A stretch of 57,081 bases of DNA from Pseudomonadota bacterium (GTDB lineage: Bacteria > Pseudomonadota > Gammaproteobacteria > Burkholderiales > Gallionellaceae): positions 1-57,081 of the forward strand of contig JAJYLY010000013.1 in NCBI GenBank assembly GCA_021787435.1. The letters are read 5' to 3'. A program made the position numbers and the translations under genes. The notes below the pieces were generated by a model, which did not search any database, was not told the origin of the DNA, and saw only the letters and a program-made list of their open reading frames with translations. The stretch's first letter is position 1. Every line of letters starts with the position of its first letter. Positions 1-12,303 of the stretch are shown piece after piece.

Positions 1-1004
1 GTAGGCGAGATGCGGTAGCATCCATGCCCTTTGACCGGCAAGTCGAAATTACACGAAATGAACTACACACACCTCACCCGAGAAGAACGATACCAGATTT
101 ACGCCTTAAAGAAAGCAGGACACAAGCAACGTGAGATAGCTCAGGTGCTAAAGCGAAGCGAGTCAACTATCAGTAGAGAATTGGTGCGCAACTGTGGACG
201 GCGCAGCTATAGGCCGAAGCAGGCGCACAGCAAGGCAATAGGACGGCGCTCGATGAATGCACGGACGATAAGATGATGCCACCTGGCAATTTGCTCAAGA
301 GAAACTGTTGGAGCAATGGAGTCCGGAGCAAATCGGCGGGCACGCCGCCATCAGCCCGGAGACGGTGTATCAGCGTGTCTATGCAGACAAGCGTGCTGGT
401 GGCTTGTTATGGAAGAATCTGCGCTGCCAGAAGCAACGCAAGAAGCGTTACGGCAAGATAGATCGGCGAGGCACGATCCCGAACCGCCTCTCCATTGAGG
501 ATCGTCCAGCCATCGTCGAGACACGCAGTCGGATTGGCGATTGGGAAGCTGATACTGTCATCGGCAAGAACCACCAGCAAGCTATAGTGAGCATCGTTGA
601 ACGCAAGACGGGATTTACGCTGATACACAAGGTTGAGCGAAAGACGGCTCAAGCAGTCAGCCAGGCAATGATCAAGCTACTGAAGCCGTACCGGAAAAAG
701 GTTCACACCATTACTTCAGAAAACGGGCGTGGGTTCGCCGGACACGAAGAAATTGCTAAAAGGCTGAAAGCAGACTTCTACTTCGCGCACCCTTACTCGT
801 CATGGGAGCGAGGCACGAACGAAAACACGAATGGGTTGATACGGCAGTACTTCCCAAAAAACCGGGACTTCACCACCATCACACAGCAGGAGATTGATAT
901 GGCAATGAACAGACTGAATAACCGACCCAGAAAAAAGCTTGAATACAAAACACCCAGTCAGGTATTCTTCAAGTCAGGCGTTGCACTTCAAACTTGAACT
1001 CGCG
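1..1004 (+). mobile_element. IS30-family insertion sequence, probably inactive
   Basis: The stretch carries one transposase reading frame of the IS30 family, broken by a frameshift, and little else. The right end probably lies near the GACTTTAATAG-type sequence just after the transposase stop, but I could not match it convincingly to an inverted repeat at the left, which may lie at or before the window start. Both ends are therefore approximate. It sits downstream of glmS, between that gene's stop and whatever lies outside the window, so its insertion does not interrupt a recognisable gene here. Confidence 0.75.
58..997 (+). pseudogene. IS30-family transposase, frameshifted
   Basis: The transposase would cut and join IS ends by DDE chemistry. 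The first 71 codons from ATG 58 hold the N-terminal helix-turn-helix (LTREERYQIYALKKAG, then STISREL). One extra A at about 270-271 shifts the frame: frame 1 stops at 274-276, while the family sequence continues in the second frame as DDATWQFAQEK through to 997. Without the extra base the product would be about 312 residues, normal for IS30. The first catalytic Asp (GDWEADTV) and the final Glu region (WERGTNENTNGLIRQ) are present, but the middle catalytic Asp of the usual DNG motif is Glu (ENGRGF, codon 719-721). A TTG at 31 in the same frame is a less likely start. An assembly error at the A run cannot be excluded for the frameshift. Confidence 0.88.
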
Positions 1005-1056
1005 GACTTTAATAGTCTATTTACGACTTTATTAACCTATTTACGACTTTAATAGG
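1005..1056. repeat. Tandem 20-bp direct repeats after the IS
   Basis: The sequence CTATTTACGACTTTA occurs at 1017-1031 and again at 1037-1051, exactly 20 bp apart, and a further partial copy (GACTTTAATAG) lies at about 1005-1015. The array directly follows the transposase gene and ends about 30 bp before the glmS stop codon. It could be the IS right end, a duplicated target, or a small unrelated repeat. Confidence 0.7.
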
Positions 1057-1088
1057 TCGGAACAAAGGAACAGGAACACCTAGCCAGA

Positions 1089-2915
1089 CTACTCGACGGT
1101 GACTGATTTGGCCAGATTGCGCGGCTTGTCCACATCGGTGCCTTTCTGCAATGCCACGTAATAGGCCAGCAATTGCAACGGAATGGTGTGCAGGATGGGG
1201 CTCAGATATCCAGCATGTTCCGGCATGTGCATGATGTGCACGCCGTCTTCCTCCTGTATATGCGTATTAGCATCGGCAAACACATAAAGTTCACCGCCGC
1301 GGGCACGCACTTCGTGCAGATTGGATTTCAGCTTTTCCAGCAACGCATCGTTGGGTGCGACCGATATAACCGGCATGTCCTTGTCCACCAGCGCCAAGGG
1401 CCCGTGCTTCAATTCTCCCGCAGGATAGGCTTCCGCATGAATGTAGGAAATCTCCTTGAGTTTCAACGCGCCTTCCAGCGCAATCGGATAATGCAGGCCG
1501 CGGCCCAGAAATAGCGCGTGATGCTTGCTTGCGAACCGTTCGGCTAGCTTCTCGATTTTGGGTTCCAGGTCCAGCACCTTTTGAGTGGCTGCGGGCAAAT
1601 GGCGCAAGGCATGCAGATGCTGCTGCTCGCATTCTGCAGTCAAGCGATTGCGCTGCTTGGCCAGCACCAAGGTCAGCAGGAAAAGCGCGACCAGCTGGGT
1701 CGTGAATGCCTTGGTCGATGCAACACCGATTTCAGGACCTGCACGCGTCAAAAAACGTAGCTTCGTCTGTCTGACCAATGCGCTTTCCGGCACATTGCAT
1801 ATCGCGAGCGAATATATGTGGCCCAGTGACTTGGCATGACTCAGGGCCGCCTGCGTGTCAGCGGTTTCACCCGACTGTGACAGCACAACCACCAATGCTC
1901 TTGGATTCGGGACGCTGGCGCGGTAGCGGTATTCACTGGCGATTTCAACCGTGCACTGTACGCCGGCAATCTCTTCCAGCCAGTATCTCGCAACCAGTCC
2001 GGCGTGATAGCTCGTGCCGCAGGCCAGTATCAGCAGGCTGTCGACATTTGCAAAGGATGCCTCGGCTTCAGCCCCGAAAATCCCAGGCATGATAGACTGG
2101 CTGTTGCACGCCGACTCCAGCGTGTTAGAAATGGCTTCGGGCTGTTCGTGGATTTCCTTTTGCATGTAGTGGCGGTAATTCCCCAGCTGCACGCTTTCAT
2201 TGCTGATCTCGCTGACCTGTACAGGCCGGGTTGTCTCAACACCCGCCGCGTTGTAGATCTGATAGCCCTGCCGACTTATTTCAACCACATCGCCTTCTTC
2301 GAGATAGACCACCTTGTTGGTGACCGGAAGCAATGCTGAGACATCCGATGCAATGAAGTTTTCTCCGATGCCTATGCCCAACAGTAAAGGGCTGCCGCGG
2401 CGCGCGCAGACAAGCAAATCCGGATTGTCCGCCGCAATGACCCCTATCGCATAGGCACCCACAAGTTCCGTCAGTGACAACTGCAGGGCCCTGAGAAGCG
2501 GCATGCCGCTGACGTAATGGCTGTGTACCAGATGCGCGATCACCTCGGTATCTGTATCGGAAGTGAATTCGTAGCCTGCCCTGGTAAGCCTTCCTCGCAG
2601 GGTCTCATAATTCTCGATGATGCCGTTGTGGACGACTGCAATCAGATCTTTACTCAGGTGCGGATGCGCATTACGCTCGCTGGGTATGCCATGGGTCGCC
2701 CAGCGCGTATGTGCGATGCCCAGCCTGCCTTCCGTGCCCGCGCTGATTTGGATGAGTTCTGCAACGCGGCCCGTGCTGCGCAGGCGCTTCAGTTTTGCAT
2801 CATCTACCACGACAAGTCCCGCCGAATCGTAACCGCGATATTCAAGGCGCTGCAATCCCTCGAGCAGAACAGGTACGACATTGCGTTGCGCTACGGCGCC
2901 TACGATTCCACACAT
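1089..2915 (-). CDS. glmS: Glutamine--fructose-6-phosphate aminotransferase
   Basis: GlmS makes glucosamine-6-phosphate from fructose-6-phosphate and glutamine, the first committed step to UDP-GlcNAc for peptidoglycan and lipopolysaccharide; it is cytoplasmic. The 608-residue protein (E. coli 609) begins MCGIVGA, giving the Cys2 nucleophile of the class II glutaminase domain (about 1-220, with HTRWATHG). Two SIS sugar-isomerase domains follow (about 285-425, starting [11 protein letters not shown], and 455-595, with [20 protein letters not shown]). The C-terminus [11 protein letters not shown] keeps the active-site lysine. It lies 50 bp downstream of glmU on the same strand and is probably co-transcribed with it. 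I saw no ribozyme or small-RNA site in the short spacer. Confidence 0.98.
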   Translation of the reverse strand: MCGIVGAVAQRNVVPVLLEGLQRLEYRGYDSAGLVVVDDAKLKRLRSTGRVAELIQISAGTEGRLGIAHTRWATHGIPSERNAHPHLSKDLIAVVHNGIIENYETLRGRLTRAGYEFTSDTDTEVIAHLVHSHYVSGMPLLRALQLSLTELVGAYAIGVIAADNPDLLVCARRGSPLLLGIGIGENFIASDVSALLPVTNKVVYLEEGDVVEISRQGYQIYNAAGVETTRPVQVSEISNESVQLGNYRHYMQKEIHEQPEAISNTLESACNSQSIMPGIFGAEAEASFANVDSLLILACGTSYHAGLVARYWLEEIAGVQCTVEIASEYRYRASVPNPRALVVVLSQSGETADTQAALSHAKSLGHIYSLAICNVPESALVRQTKLRFLTRAGPEIGVASTKAFTTQLVALFLLTLVLAKQRNRLTAECEQQHLHALRHLPAATQKVLDLEPKIEKLAERFASKHHALFLGRGLHYPIALEGALKLKEISYIHAEAYPAGELKHGPLALVDKDMPVISVAPNDALLEKLKSNLHEVRARGGELYVFADANTHIQEEDGVHIMHMPEHAGYLSPILHTIPLQLLAYYVALQKGTDVDKPRNLAKSVTVE

Positions 2916-2965
2916 AATTTGAACCCAGTTGTCAGTCGTTAGTTAATATTATCCGCCGCCAGTGG

Positions 2966-4339
2966 TTAGCTACTGTTTTTATTTTTTTTCACCGGACGTT
3001 GCCAGCCGCTGATGGTAGTCTGTTTGCTTCTCGACAGGGTGAGCTCGCCTTCAGGCGTGTTACGGGTTATCGTCGATCCTGCGCCTATCGTCGAACCTTT
3101 TGCAATTTTCACGGGTGCGACAAGCTGCGTGTCGGAACCGACGAAAACATCATCTTCGATGACCGTCCTGTGCTTGTTCGCGCCATCATAATTACAGGTG
3201 ATCGTCCCTGCACCGATATTCACCCTCCGGCCTATGCTCGTGTCGCCGATATAGGTCAGATGATTGGCCTTGCTGGCCTGATTGATCTCGCTGTTTTTGA
3301 CTTCGACGAAGTTGCCGATGTGCACTGAATCGTGCAGCAGCGTGCCGGGACGTAGCCGGGCAAAGGGGCCGATCTGGCATTCCGCCCCGACCACACTGCT
3401 GTCGATATGACTATATGCGGCGATTTGTGTGCCATCTGCAATTATTGCACTTTTGATAATGCAGTACGCACCGATCTTCACTTTGTTCCCTAACGTCACA
3501 TTGCCAATAAATATACAGCCAACGTCGATTTCCACATCGCGCCCACATTCAAGTCTGCCCCTGACATCCAACCTGGCGGGATCAGCCAGCGTCACCCCTT
3601 GCGCCAATAGACGTTTGGCTTCGACCTGCTGCCATGTTCTCTCAAGAACCGCCAATTGGGATTTGCTGTTCACGCCGTGGATTTCCCATTCGTGCTCGGT
3701 CTGCACGGTTTGAACCGCTACTCCCTCATCGACTGCCATTCCGACCACATCGGTCAGGTAATATTCCCCCTGGGAATTGCTGTTCTTCAATTTTGAAAGC
3801 CAACTTTTGAGCAGTCTGGTGGGTGCTAACATTATCCCTGTATTGACTTCGTTGATTTCGCGCTGATCTGCCGTTGCGTCTTTTTCCTCAACTATGGCGG
3901 TCACGTCGCCTTGATTGTTTCTGACGATCCGGCCATAACCGGACGGATCGGTCAAATGAACGGTAAGCAAGGTCAGCGCACCCTCCATTTTCCGCATCTG
4001 ATGCAGGGTTGCTGGCTGGATCAGCGGCACATCGCCGTACAGCACCAAGGTCTGAGTATTGTTCTCAATAAACGGCAACGCCTGCTGCACCGCATGCCCC
4101 GTTCCCAGTTGTGGTTCCTGAAGCACACAAAGCGTATCGCTGCCTTGCAGCGCCAAAGGCACTGCATCTCCGCCATGGCCATACACAACGCATACCTTTT
4201 CCGCATTGAGCTGATGGGCGCAGTTCAACACGCGCTGCAGCAAGGACATACCGGCCAGTTCATGCAGCACCTTGGGCTTATCCGAGTTCATCCTTGTTCC
4301 ACGGCCTGCTGCAAGAATAACGACGCTTAACTCGATCAT
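2966..4339 (-). CDS. glmU: Bifunctional GlmU acetyltransferase/uridyltransferase
   Basis: GlmU acetylates glucosamine-1-phosphate and then couples it to UTP, giving UDP-N-acetylglucosamine. At 457 residues it matches E. coli (456). The N-terminal uridyltransferase domain opens with LAAGRGTRMNSDKPKVLHE (residues 9-27), the nucleotide-binding signature. From about residue 230 the sequence becomes hexapeptide repeats of a left-handed beta-helix, and it carries the acetyltransferase block NHLTYIGD...NIGAGTITCNYDG, including the catalytic His. Upstream lies the terminator of the ATP synthase operon, so glmU-glmS probably has its own promoter in the 4340-4433 region. Confidence 0.98.
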   Translation of the reverse strand: MIELSVVILAAGRGTRMNSDKPKVLHELAGMSLLQRVLNCAHQLNAEKVCVVYGHGGDAVPLALQGSDTLCVLQEPQLGTGHAVQQALPFIENNTQTLVLYGDVPLIQPATLHQMRKMEGALTLLTVHLTDPSGYGRIVRNNQGDVTAIVEEKDATADQREINEVNTGIMLAPTRLLKSWLSKLKNSNSQGEYYLTDVVGMAVDEGVAVQTVQTEHEWEIHGVNSKSQLAVLERTWQQVEAKRLLAQGVTLADPARLDVRGRLECGRDVEIDVGCIFIGNVTLGNKVKIGAYCIIKSAIIADGTQIAAYSHIDSSVVGAECQIGPFARLRPGTLLHDSVHIGNFVEVKNSEINQASKANHLTYIGDTSIGRRVNIGAGTITCNYDGANKHRTVIEDDVFVGSDTQLVAPVKIAKGSTIGAGSTITRNTPEGELTLSRSKQTTISGWQRPVKKNKNSS

Positions 4340-4433
4340 AATTTACCCTGAAAATTTGTCATAATTATAAACATAAATGCGGCCAGACAGCTGTTCAAGG
4401 TAGTAGATTTATCGCATTGCGAAATTCTAGGCA

Positions 4434-4463
4434 TAAAAAAAGCAGCCTGGGCTGCTTTTTTTA
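4434..4463 (-). terminator. Rho-independent terminator of the atp operon
   Basis: A perfect 30-bp palindrome, with stem AAAAAAAGCAGC...GCTGCTTTTTTT and loop CTGG, follows the atpC stop by 14 bp. Because it has A and T runs on both sides it can work in either direction, but only the atp operon reads into it. Confidence 0.93.
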
Positions 4464-4476
4464 TCGTCGTGAACTA

Positions 4477-4905
4477 TCAGTGTCCGACCTGCTTTCTTAT
4501 CTGCTGTATCGCGCGCAACTGGGCAATAGCCTGCAGCAACTCCGCTTCAGCTTGGGCGTAATCAACATTGGCCGTGCGGTTCTTCAACTGCTCTTCCGCC
4601 GCCTGTTTCGCCGCAAGCGCGCGAGCTTCATCAAGGTCCTTGCCGCGAATGGCAGTATCAGAAAGTATCGTCACATGGCTGGGTTGAACTTCCAGCATGC
4701 CGCCGGATACATAAATCAGCTCTTCATCAGTCTGGTCAGGACGCTTGATGCGTACAGAGCCCGGTTTGATTCGAGTGATCAGGGGGGCATGCCTGGGATA
4801 GATGCCAAGCTCCCCCATGATTCCCGGAATCACGACAGACTCGGCAAGCCCAGAAAATATCAGCTCCTCAGCGCTTACAACGTCGACATGTACTGTCATA
4901 GCCAT
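4477..4905 (-). CDS. atpC: ATP synthase F1 subunit epsilon
   Basis: Epsilon is part of the central stalk; it couples gamma rotation to catalysis and inhibits ATP hydrolysis. The 142-residue protein has the beta-sandwich domain ([17 protein letters not shown], then [19 protein letters not shown]) and a C-terminal helical hairpin rich in Ala, Glu and Gln (about 90-142). Two ATGs lie two codons apart (4905 and 4899); the second would match the usual N-terminus MTVHV. It is the last gene of the operon, 11 bp after atpD and just before the terminator. Confidence 0.97.
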   Translation of the reverse strand: MAMTVHVDVVSAEELIFSGLAESVVIPGIMGELGIYPRHAPLITRIKPGSVRIKRPDQTDEELIYVSGGMLEVQPSHVTILSDTAIRGKDLDEARALAAKQAAEEQLKNRTANVDYAQAEAELLQAIAQLRAIQQIRKQVGH

Positions 4906-4916
4906 GATGTCACCCT

Positions 4917-6359
<1,443 letters not shown>

Positions 6360-6365
6360 CTAAAC

Positions 6366-7232
6366 TTAGCCTACCGCTGCTGCGCCGCTGACTATCTCGG
6401 AAATTTCGCGAGTGATCGCAGCCTGGCGCGCCTTGTTATATATCAGCTTGAGATCAGCGATGACACTCTTGGCATTATCCGATGCTGCCTTCATCGCCAC
6501 CATGCGCGAGCTCTGCTCAGAAGCCATGTTTTCAACCACGCCCTGATATACAAGGGATTCCACATAGCGTGTCAGCAATTCATCGATGACCACCTTCGCA
6601 TCCGGTTCGTAGATGTAGTCCCAACTGGCCTGATGATCTCCCAATTGCTCGCCTGTCAACGGCAGCAATTGTTCCATGCAAGGCTCCTGCTTCATGGTGT
6701 TTACAAAATGGTTATAGCAGATGTGTATCGCATCGATTTCACCGGAAACATAAGCATCCAGCATGACCTTGACGACCCCGATCAGGCTATCATGGTGAGG
6801 CGCATCGCCTAGGCCAACAAGATGGGACTTCACTTCGGTTCCCATACGATTCATAAAACCCAGCCCCTTGTTGCCGATCGCGCACACTGCTATGGCTTTT
6901 CCTTCCGAACTCCACGATTTCATTTTGCCAACAGCCAGGCGAAACAGGTTGCTGTTCAGTCCGCCGCACAATCCCTTGTCCGATGAGATCAGGATCACAC
7001 CGACTTTTTTGATCGTGTCGCGTTTAACCAGAAAAGCGTGTTTGTATTCGGCGCTAGCTCCTGACAGATGAGCCGCCACTGCCCGGATTTTTTCAGCATA
7101 GGGGCGCGCTGCGCGCATGCGTTCCTGCGCGCGGCGCATCTTGGCCGCGGCAACCATTTCCATGGCGCGCGTAATCTTGCGTGTGTTTTCTACGCTTTTG
7201 ATTTTCGTGCGGATTTCTTTACTGCCAGCCAT
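6366..7232 (-). CDS. atpG: ATP synthase F1 subunit gamma
   Basis: Gamma is the rotating shaft of F1. The 288-residue protein has the conserved N-terminal helix ([30 protein letters not shown]), the central Rossmann-like part with [17 protein letters not shown], and the C-terminal helix ([23 protein letters not shown]). Length and both helices match the family. It lies 13 bp after atpA. Confidence 0.98.
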   Translation of the reverse strand: MAGSKEIRTKIKSVENTRKITRAMEMVAAAKMRRAQERMRAARPYAEKIRAVAAHLSGASAEYKHAFLVKRDTIKKVGVILISSDKGLCGGLNSNLFRLAVGKMKSWSSEGKAIAVCAIGNKGLGFMNRMGTEVKSHLVGLGDAPHHDSLIGVVKVMLDAYVSGEIDAIHICYNHFVNTMKQEPCMEQLLPLTGEQLGDHQASWDYIYEPDAKVVIDELLTRYVESLVYQGVVENMASEQSSRMVAMKAASDNAKSVIADLKLIYNKARQAAITREISEIVSGAAAVG

Positions 7233-7245
7233 CTCTCACCCCGCC

Positions 7246-8787
7246 TTAATATACTGCAGTTGCTTTGAATTCCTCAATTGCTGCCGAAAGCAATTTTTCA
7301 TTGTCCGCACTCAAATCCTTCTTGGATTCGATTTCATCCATCAAGGATTTGTTTTTAGATTTCAGATGCGCGTGCAGCACAGACTCAAATGCCAGCGCCT
7401 TGTTTACGGCCACATCATCAAAATAGCCCTTGTTTACGCTGAACAGCGTCACTGCCATTTCGGCTACTGAAAGCGGACTGTATTGCAATTGCTTCATCAG
7501 CTCGGTGACCAATTTGCCGCGCTCTAGTTGTTTGCGCGTCGCTTCATCAAGATCTGACGCAAACTGTGCAAAAGCAGCTAACTCACGATACTGGGCCAGT
7601 GCTAAACGCACACCACCCCCCAGCTTCTTGATTACCTTGGTCTGAGCGGCTCCACCTACGCGCGATACCGAAACACCTGCGTTGATCGCTGGGCGTATGC
7701 CCGCATTGAACAGGTCAGTCTCAAGGAATATCTGGCCGTCCGTAATCGAAATCACGTTGGTTGGAACGAAGGCGGATACGTCACCTGCCTGCGTTTCGAT
7801 GATAGGCAACGCGGTTAAAGATCCCGTCTTCCCTTTGACCTCACCCTTGGTAAATGCCTCTACATATTCGGCGCTAACACGCGCTGCACGCTCCAGCAGA
7901 CGCGAGTGCAGGTAGAAAACGTCTCCTGGATAAGCTTCACGGCCTGGCGGACGGCGCAGCAAAAGGGAGATTTGGCGGTATGCCCAAGCTTGCTTGGTCA
8001 AGTCATCATACACAATCAGCGCATCTTCACCGCGGTCGCGGAAATATTCGCCCATGGTACAACCCGCATATGGAGCGAGGAACTGCATCGCCGCCGAATC
8101 AGACGCGGTTGCCGCAACAACTATGGTATATCCAAGCGCACCGTGTTCTTCCAGCTTGCGCACCACGTTGGCAACGGTCGAGGCCTTTTGCCCAACAGCG
8201 ACATAGATGCAGGTCATGTTCTGACCTTTCTGGTTGATGATGGCATCGACTGCAACAGCGGTTTTGCCTGTTTGACGGTCGCCGATAATCAATTCGCGCT
8301 GACCACGGCCTACCGGAACCATCGAGTCTATCGATTTCAAACCTGTCTGCACGGGCTGGTCGACCGATTTTCGCTGAATCACGCCAGGAGCTACCTTTTC
8401 TATTTTATCGGACAGCTTGGCATTGATTGGTCCTTTTCCGTCAATGGGCTGACCCAGCGCGTTTACCACACGTCCGCATAATTCGGGGCCAACCGGTACC
8501 TCAAGAATGCGTCCGGTGCACTTGACGGTGTTGCCTTCGGTGATGTGTTCATATTCACCTAAAACAACGGCGCCAACAGAATCCCGCTCAAGATTCAAGG
8601 CAAGACCGAAGGTGTTGCCCGGAAACTCCAGCATCTCACCTTGCATCACATCGGACAGCCCGTGCACACGGACGATTCCATCCGTCACGCTGACAACGGT
8701 ACCTTCAGTGCGCGCCTGAGTAGCTGCATCAAAATTTTCAATACGACTGCGAATCAAATTACTTATTTCAGAAGGGTTGAGCTTCAT
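7246..8787 (-). CDS. atpA: ATP synthase F1 subunit alpha
   Basis: Alpha holds the non-catalytic nucleotide sites and part of the catalytic interface. I start it at ATG 8787 ([12 protein letters not shown]), preceded by AAGGAAA, giving 513 residues as in E. coli; the frame stays open upstream to 8868 but that extension overlaps the atpH end and has no family resemblance. Motifs include the P-loop [13 protein letters not shown] (about 169-181), [29 protein letters not shown], and the arginine-finger region [13 protein letters not shown]. The C-terminus ends in EEFKATAVY. Confidence 0.98.
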   Translation of the reverse strand: MKLNPSEISNLIRSRIENFDAATQARTEGTVVSVTDGIVRVHGLSDVMQGEMLEFPGNTFGLALNLERDSVGAVVLGEYEHITEGNTVKCTGRILEVPVGPELCGRVVNALGQPIDGKGPINAKLSDKIEKVAPGVIQRKSVDQPVQTGLKSIDSMVPVGRGQRELIIGDRQTGKTAVAVDAIINQKGQNMTCIYVAVGQKASTVANVVRKLEEHGALGYTIVVAATASDSAAMQFLAPYAGCTMGEYFRDRGEDALIVYDDLTKQAWAYRQISLLLRRPPGREAYPGDVFYLHSRLLERAARVSAEYVEAFTKGEVKGKTGSLTALPIIETQAGDVSAFVPTNVISITDGQIFLETDLFNAGIRPAINAGVSVSRVGGAAQTKVIKKLGGGVRLALAQYRELAAFAQFASDLDEATRKQLERGKLVTELMKQLQYSPLSVAEMAVTLFSVNKGYFDDVAVNKALAFESVLHAHLKSKNKSLMDEIESKKDLSADNEKLLSAAIEEFKATAVY

Positions 8788-8818
8788 CTGAGTTTTCCTT
8801 ATTTCGATTATTCGAACA

Positions 8819-9349
8819 TTAAGCCAGCGCGTATGCCAATTCAGCAAGGCGGGTATTGGCAGAGCCATCTATCACCTTGTCGCCCATGCGAATTACAATT
8901 CCGCCCAGCAAGGCTTTGTCTACGGTACAGCTTAGTTTAACTTCCGTGCCCAATCGAGCTTTCAAAGCTCCAGCAATTTTCATCTGCTGTTCATCATTCA
9001 ATGCAAACGCAGAACTAACTGTGACTTGAGCTGACTTTTCAGCCTCAGCACGCAACAATTCAAACAGCTGAGCGATTTCCGGCACAACTGTCAAACGGCC
9101 GCTTTGCGCCAGAATCCTGATGAAATTGCTTTGTTCTTTATTAAGCGTACCAGCCAATTGCAGCATCAGCTCTTCGATCTGGCTTGTTTTGACACGCGGA
9201 CTTGTAACCACTGCCCTGACATCTTCATTCGCCATCAACTCTGACAAGTCTTTCATCATGTCAGACCACCCCTTCAGGTTGCCTTGCTTTTGCGCCGCCT
9301 CAAAGGCTGCCTGCACATATGGTCTTGCAATAGTGTTGGCTTCAGACAT
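8819..9349 (-). CDS. atpH: ATP synthase F1 subunit delta
   Basis: Delta joins the top of F1 to the b-subunit stator. The 176-residue protein has the N-terminal helical domain ([18 protein letters not shown], then [17 protein letters not shown]) and the C-terminal part with [24 protein letters not shown] that identifies the family. It starts 3 bp after the atpF stop, as in most atp operons. Confidence 0.97.
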   Translation of the reverse strand: MSEANTIARPYVQAAFEAAQKQGNLKGWSDMMKDLSELMANEDVRAVVTSPRVKTSQIEELMLQLAGTLNKEQSNFIRILAQSGRLTVVPEIAQLFELLRAEAEKSAQVTVSSAFALNDEQQMKIAGALKARLGTEVKLSCTVDKALLGGIVIRMGDKVIDGSANTRLAELAYALA

Positions 9350-9352
9350 GGC

Positions 9353-9823
9353 TCAAATTTCCGTAACAAGTTTATCGAGCAGATCGCTGTGCGCCTTCGC
9401 GTCAATTTCCCGGCCGAGTATTTTGGCTGCACCGGCGAGAGCAATTTCTGTAACCTGTGTGCGCAGTTGTTCCTTTGCACGGAACACCTCTTGCTCTACC
9501 TCGGCTTTTGCCCCGCTCAGTATACGTTCACGCTCCAAATTGGCTTGCACCTTGGCTTCTTCGATCAGTTGATTTGCCCTCGATTCACCGCCGGCTATTG
9601 TTGCGCCCGCCTTGTCTTTCGCTTCACGCAAAATCTCAGCTGCTTTCTTACCTGCCAGCTCCAAGTCAAGCTTGCCCCGTTCCGCTTCAGCCAGCCCATC
9701 CGCAATATGCTTTTTACGCTGCTCCAGACCAGCGATGATCGGCGTCCACACGAATTTCATGCAGAACCAAACAAACATGGCGAACATGATGGTCTGACCA
9801 AGAAGAGTTGCATTAATATTCAT
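9353..9823 (-). CDS. atpF: ATP synthase Fo subunit b
   Basis: Subunit b forms the peripheral stator. The 156-residue protein has one N-terminal membrane helix ([23 protein letters not shown], about 4-26) followed by a long charged helix rich in Ala, Glu, Lys and Arg that would form the dimeric stalk ([23 protein letters not shown]). Length equals the E. coli protein. There is a single b-type gene, as expected for a non-photosynthetic proteobacterium. Confidence 0.97.
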   Translation of the reverse strand: MNINATLLGQTIMFAMFVWFCMKFVWTPIIAGLEQRKKHIADGLAEAERGKLDLELAGKKAAEILREAKDKAGATIAGGESRANQLIEEAKVQANLERERILSGAKAEVEQEVFRAKEQLRTQVTEIALAGAAKILGREIDAKAHSDLLDKLVTEI

Positions 9824-9856
9824 GCGAACAACCTTTCCTTAACGACTTAGTTATGT

Positions 9857-10114
<258 letters not shown>

Positions 10115-10139
10115 TTAAAATTAAAGTTTAATAAAAATT

Positions 10140-10970
<831 letters not shown>

Positions 10971-11375
10971 CTATCGCTTAATCATTAATATTCGCGCCAT
11001 CACTGGCACAACCTGACCCATTACAAACCCACACAACACTTCTATTCCAGGCAGTTTTAAAACTGCCATTGCGAATAACAGCAATACAATCATCAGCATA
11101 AACCGCCCCATGCTGTTGCGATAAACTGCACGCAACACATCATGCGGCCGGTAGCTCTGTTTTTTTTCGATTTTTGACAGACCGCGAATCAGCGAGATTT
11201 CAATGAGCGCGGCTGTTAACGCTCCCCACAAACTCGCCAATGCCACAACTATCGAGTTTGTGTAGAAATATGCGATCAGGGTCACTATAATCGCCGTAGC
11301 AATCTGCCACTTTACGATTTGATATCCTTTTACTTTTTCTTTTGCGAACTCTGAAAGACCAGCCATTGTAATCAT
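10971..11375 (-). CDS. atpI: ATP synthase protein I (assembly factor)
   Basis: AtpI is a small membrane protein that helps assemble the c ring or handle cations; it is not a subunit of the finished enzyme. The 134-residue product has about four hydrophobic segments, the first at IATAIIVTLIAYFYTN and the last at GIEVLCGFVMGQVVPVMARI. Two ATGs in frame, at 11375 and 11366, are possible starts; neither has a good ribosome site and a stop codon lies immediately upstream of 11375. A promoter-like sequence overlaps both start codons (see separate entry). Confidence 0.87.
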   Translation of the reverse strand: MITMAGLSEFAKEKVKGYQIVKWQIATAIIVTLIAYFYTNSIVVALASLWGALTAALIEISLIRGLSKIEKKQSYRPHDVLRAVYRNSMGRFMLMIVLLLFAMAVLKLPGIEVLCGFVMGQVVPVMARILMIKR

Positions 11376-11393
11376 CTATTTATTTACTGTCAA
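11365..11393 (-). promoter_or_regulatory. Sigma70-like promoter overlapping the atpI start
   Basis: On the minus strand a perfect -35 TTGACA (11388-11393) is followed after exactly 17 bp by TACAAT (11365-11370), a five-of-six -10. The predicted transcription start, near 11358, falls inside atpI, after both possible ATGs. If used, it would transcribe atpB onward without a full atpI. The match is good, but the region is AT-rich and the placement is awkward. Confidence 0.45.
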
Positions 11394-11442
11394 ATACTCA
11401 AATACTTATCGTCCTCCTTTTTCCGGACTTTTTGCAATATAA

Positions 11443-12291
11443 TTATTCACTTAAATTCAATTTTTCCAATAGGTTGTCAAAATTTTCACTACTGTCAAAA
11501 CTGATGATCAGCTTTCCCGCACTGTTCTTGCTGGTTTTGATTTCCACTTTCGTACCCAGCTGATCTGACAGCCTGCTCTCAAGCCTGGCCAAATCTCTAT
11601 TTTTGGATTTCTCCGGCTTCTTTTGATTCGCCTGACTTTTATTCGCCATGCTCTCGGCTTCCCGCACCGACAATTCCTCATGCACGATTTTATTGGCAAG
11701 CGCGATCTGCTGTGCGCTTTCCAACCCTAACAACGCGCGCGCATGCCCCATGTCGAGCTTTCCAACCATCAGCATATCCTGAATATTCTCAGGAAGTTTA
11801 AGCAGACGCAAAAGATTACTTGCCGCGCTGCGGGAGCGTCCGACTGCATCAGCCGCATCTTGGTGGGTCATTTCAAATTCTTTGATCAGGCGTTGAATTC
11901 CTATTGCCTCCTCAAGCGGATTAAGATTCTCGCGCTGTATGTTCTCAATCAGTGCCATCGCCAGGGCCGCCCTGTCAGGTACGCTGCGCACCAGCACTGG
12001 AACATGGCTCAAACCCGCCAGCTGAGCTGCACGCCAACGCCGCTCGCCTGCAATGATTTCGTAACTTTCATCGCTTAACTGACGCACCAGTATCGGTTGC
12101 ATCACGCCCTGCACCTTGATCGATGCAGCTAACTCATTCAATGCATGTTTGTCCATGTTTGTGCGTGGCTGATATTTTCCCGGTTTGAGCAATGCAACGC
12201 TTAACTCCCGCAACACATCATCCTTTTCGTTTTTTCCTCCTGACAGCAGAGCTTCCAAACCCCGCCCCAACCCCTTTTGTATTTTTGCCAT
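11443..12291 (-). CDS. parB: Chromosome-partitioning protein ParB
   Basis: ParB binds parS sites near the origin, spreads as a CTP-dependent DNA clamp and works with ParA to separate new origins. The 282-residue protein begins MAKIQKGLGRGLEALLSGG, the ParA-interacting N-terminus. It has the CTP-binding motif GERRWRAAQLAG, then the helix-turn-helix part (MTHQDAADAVGRSRSAASNLLRLL) and a C-terminal dimerisation region. It lies 12 bp after parA. Two perfect parS sites are present in this window. Confidence 0.97.
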   Translation of the reverse strand: MAKIQKGLGRGLEALLSGGKNEKDDVLRELSVALLKPGKYQPRTNMDKHALNELAASIKVQGVMQPILVRQLSDESYEIIAGERRWRAAQLAGLSHVPVLVRSVPDRAALAMALIENIQRENLNPLEEAIGIQRLIKEFEMTHQDAADAVGRSRSAASNLLRLLKLPENIQDMLMVGKLDMGHARALLGLESAQQIALANKIVHEELSVREAESMANKSQANQKKPEKSKNRDLARLESRLSDQLGTKVEIKTSKNSAGKLIISFDSSENFDNLLEKLNLSE

Positions 12292-12303
12292 AATTTGTTC
12301 CCT

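Noticed and set aside
55..300. Programmed frameshift in the IS30 transposase
   Set aside because: IS30-family transposases are normally made from one frame, and the A run at the shift is too short and lacks a clear slippery heptamer; a simple one-base insertion explains it.
2517..2942. A 141-codon open frame antisense to glmS
   Set aside because: It lies wholly over the well-supported GlmS N-terminus and shows no domain or ribosome site.
7246..8868. Longer AtpA starting at 8868
   Set aside because: The extra 27 residues do not resemble AtpA and overlap the atpH end; ATG 8787 has a ribosome site and gives the normal 513 residues.
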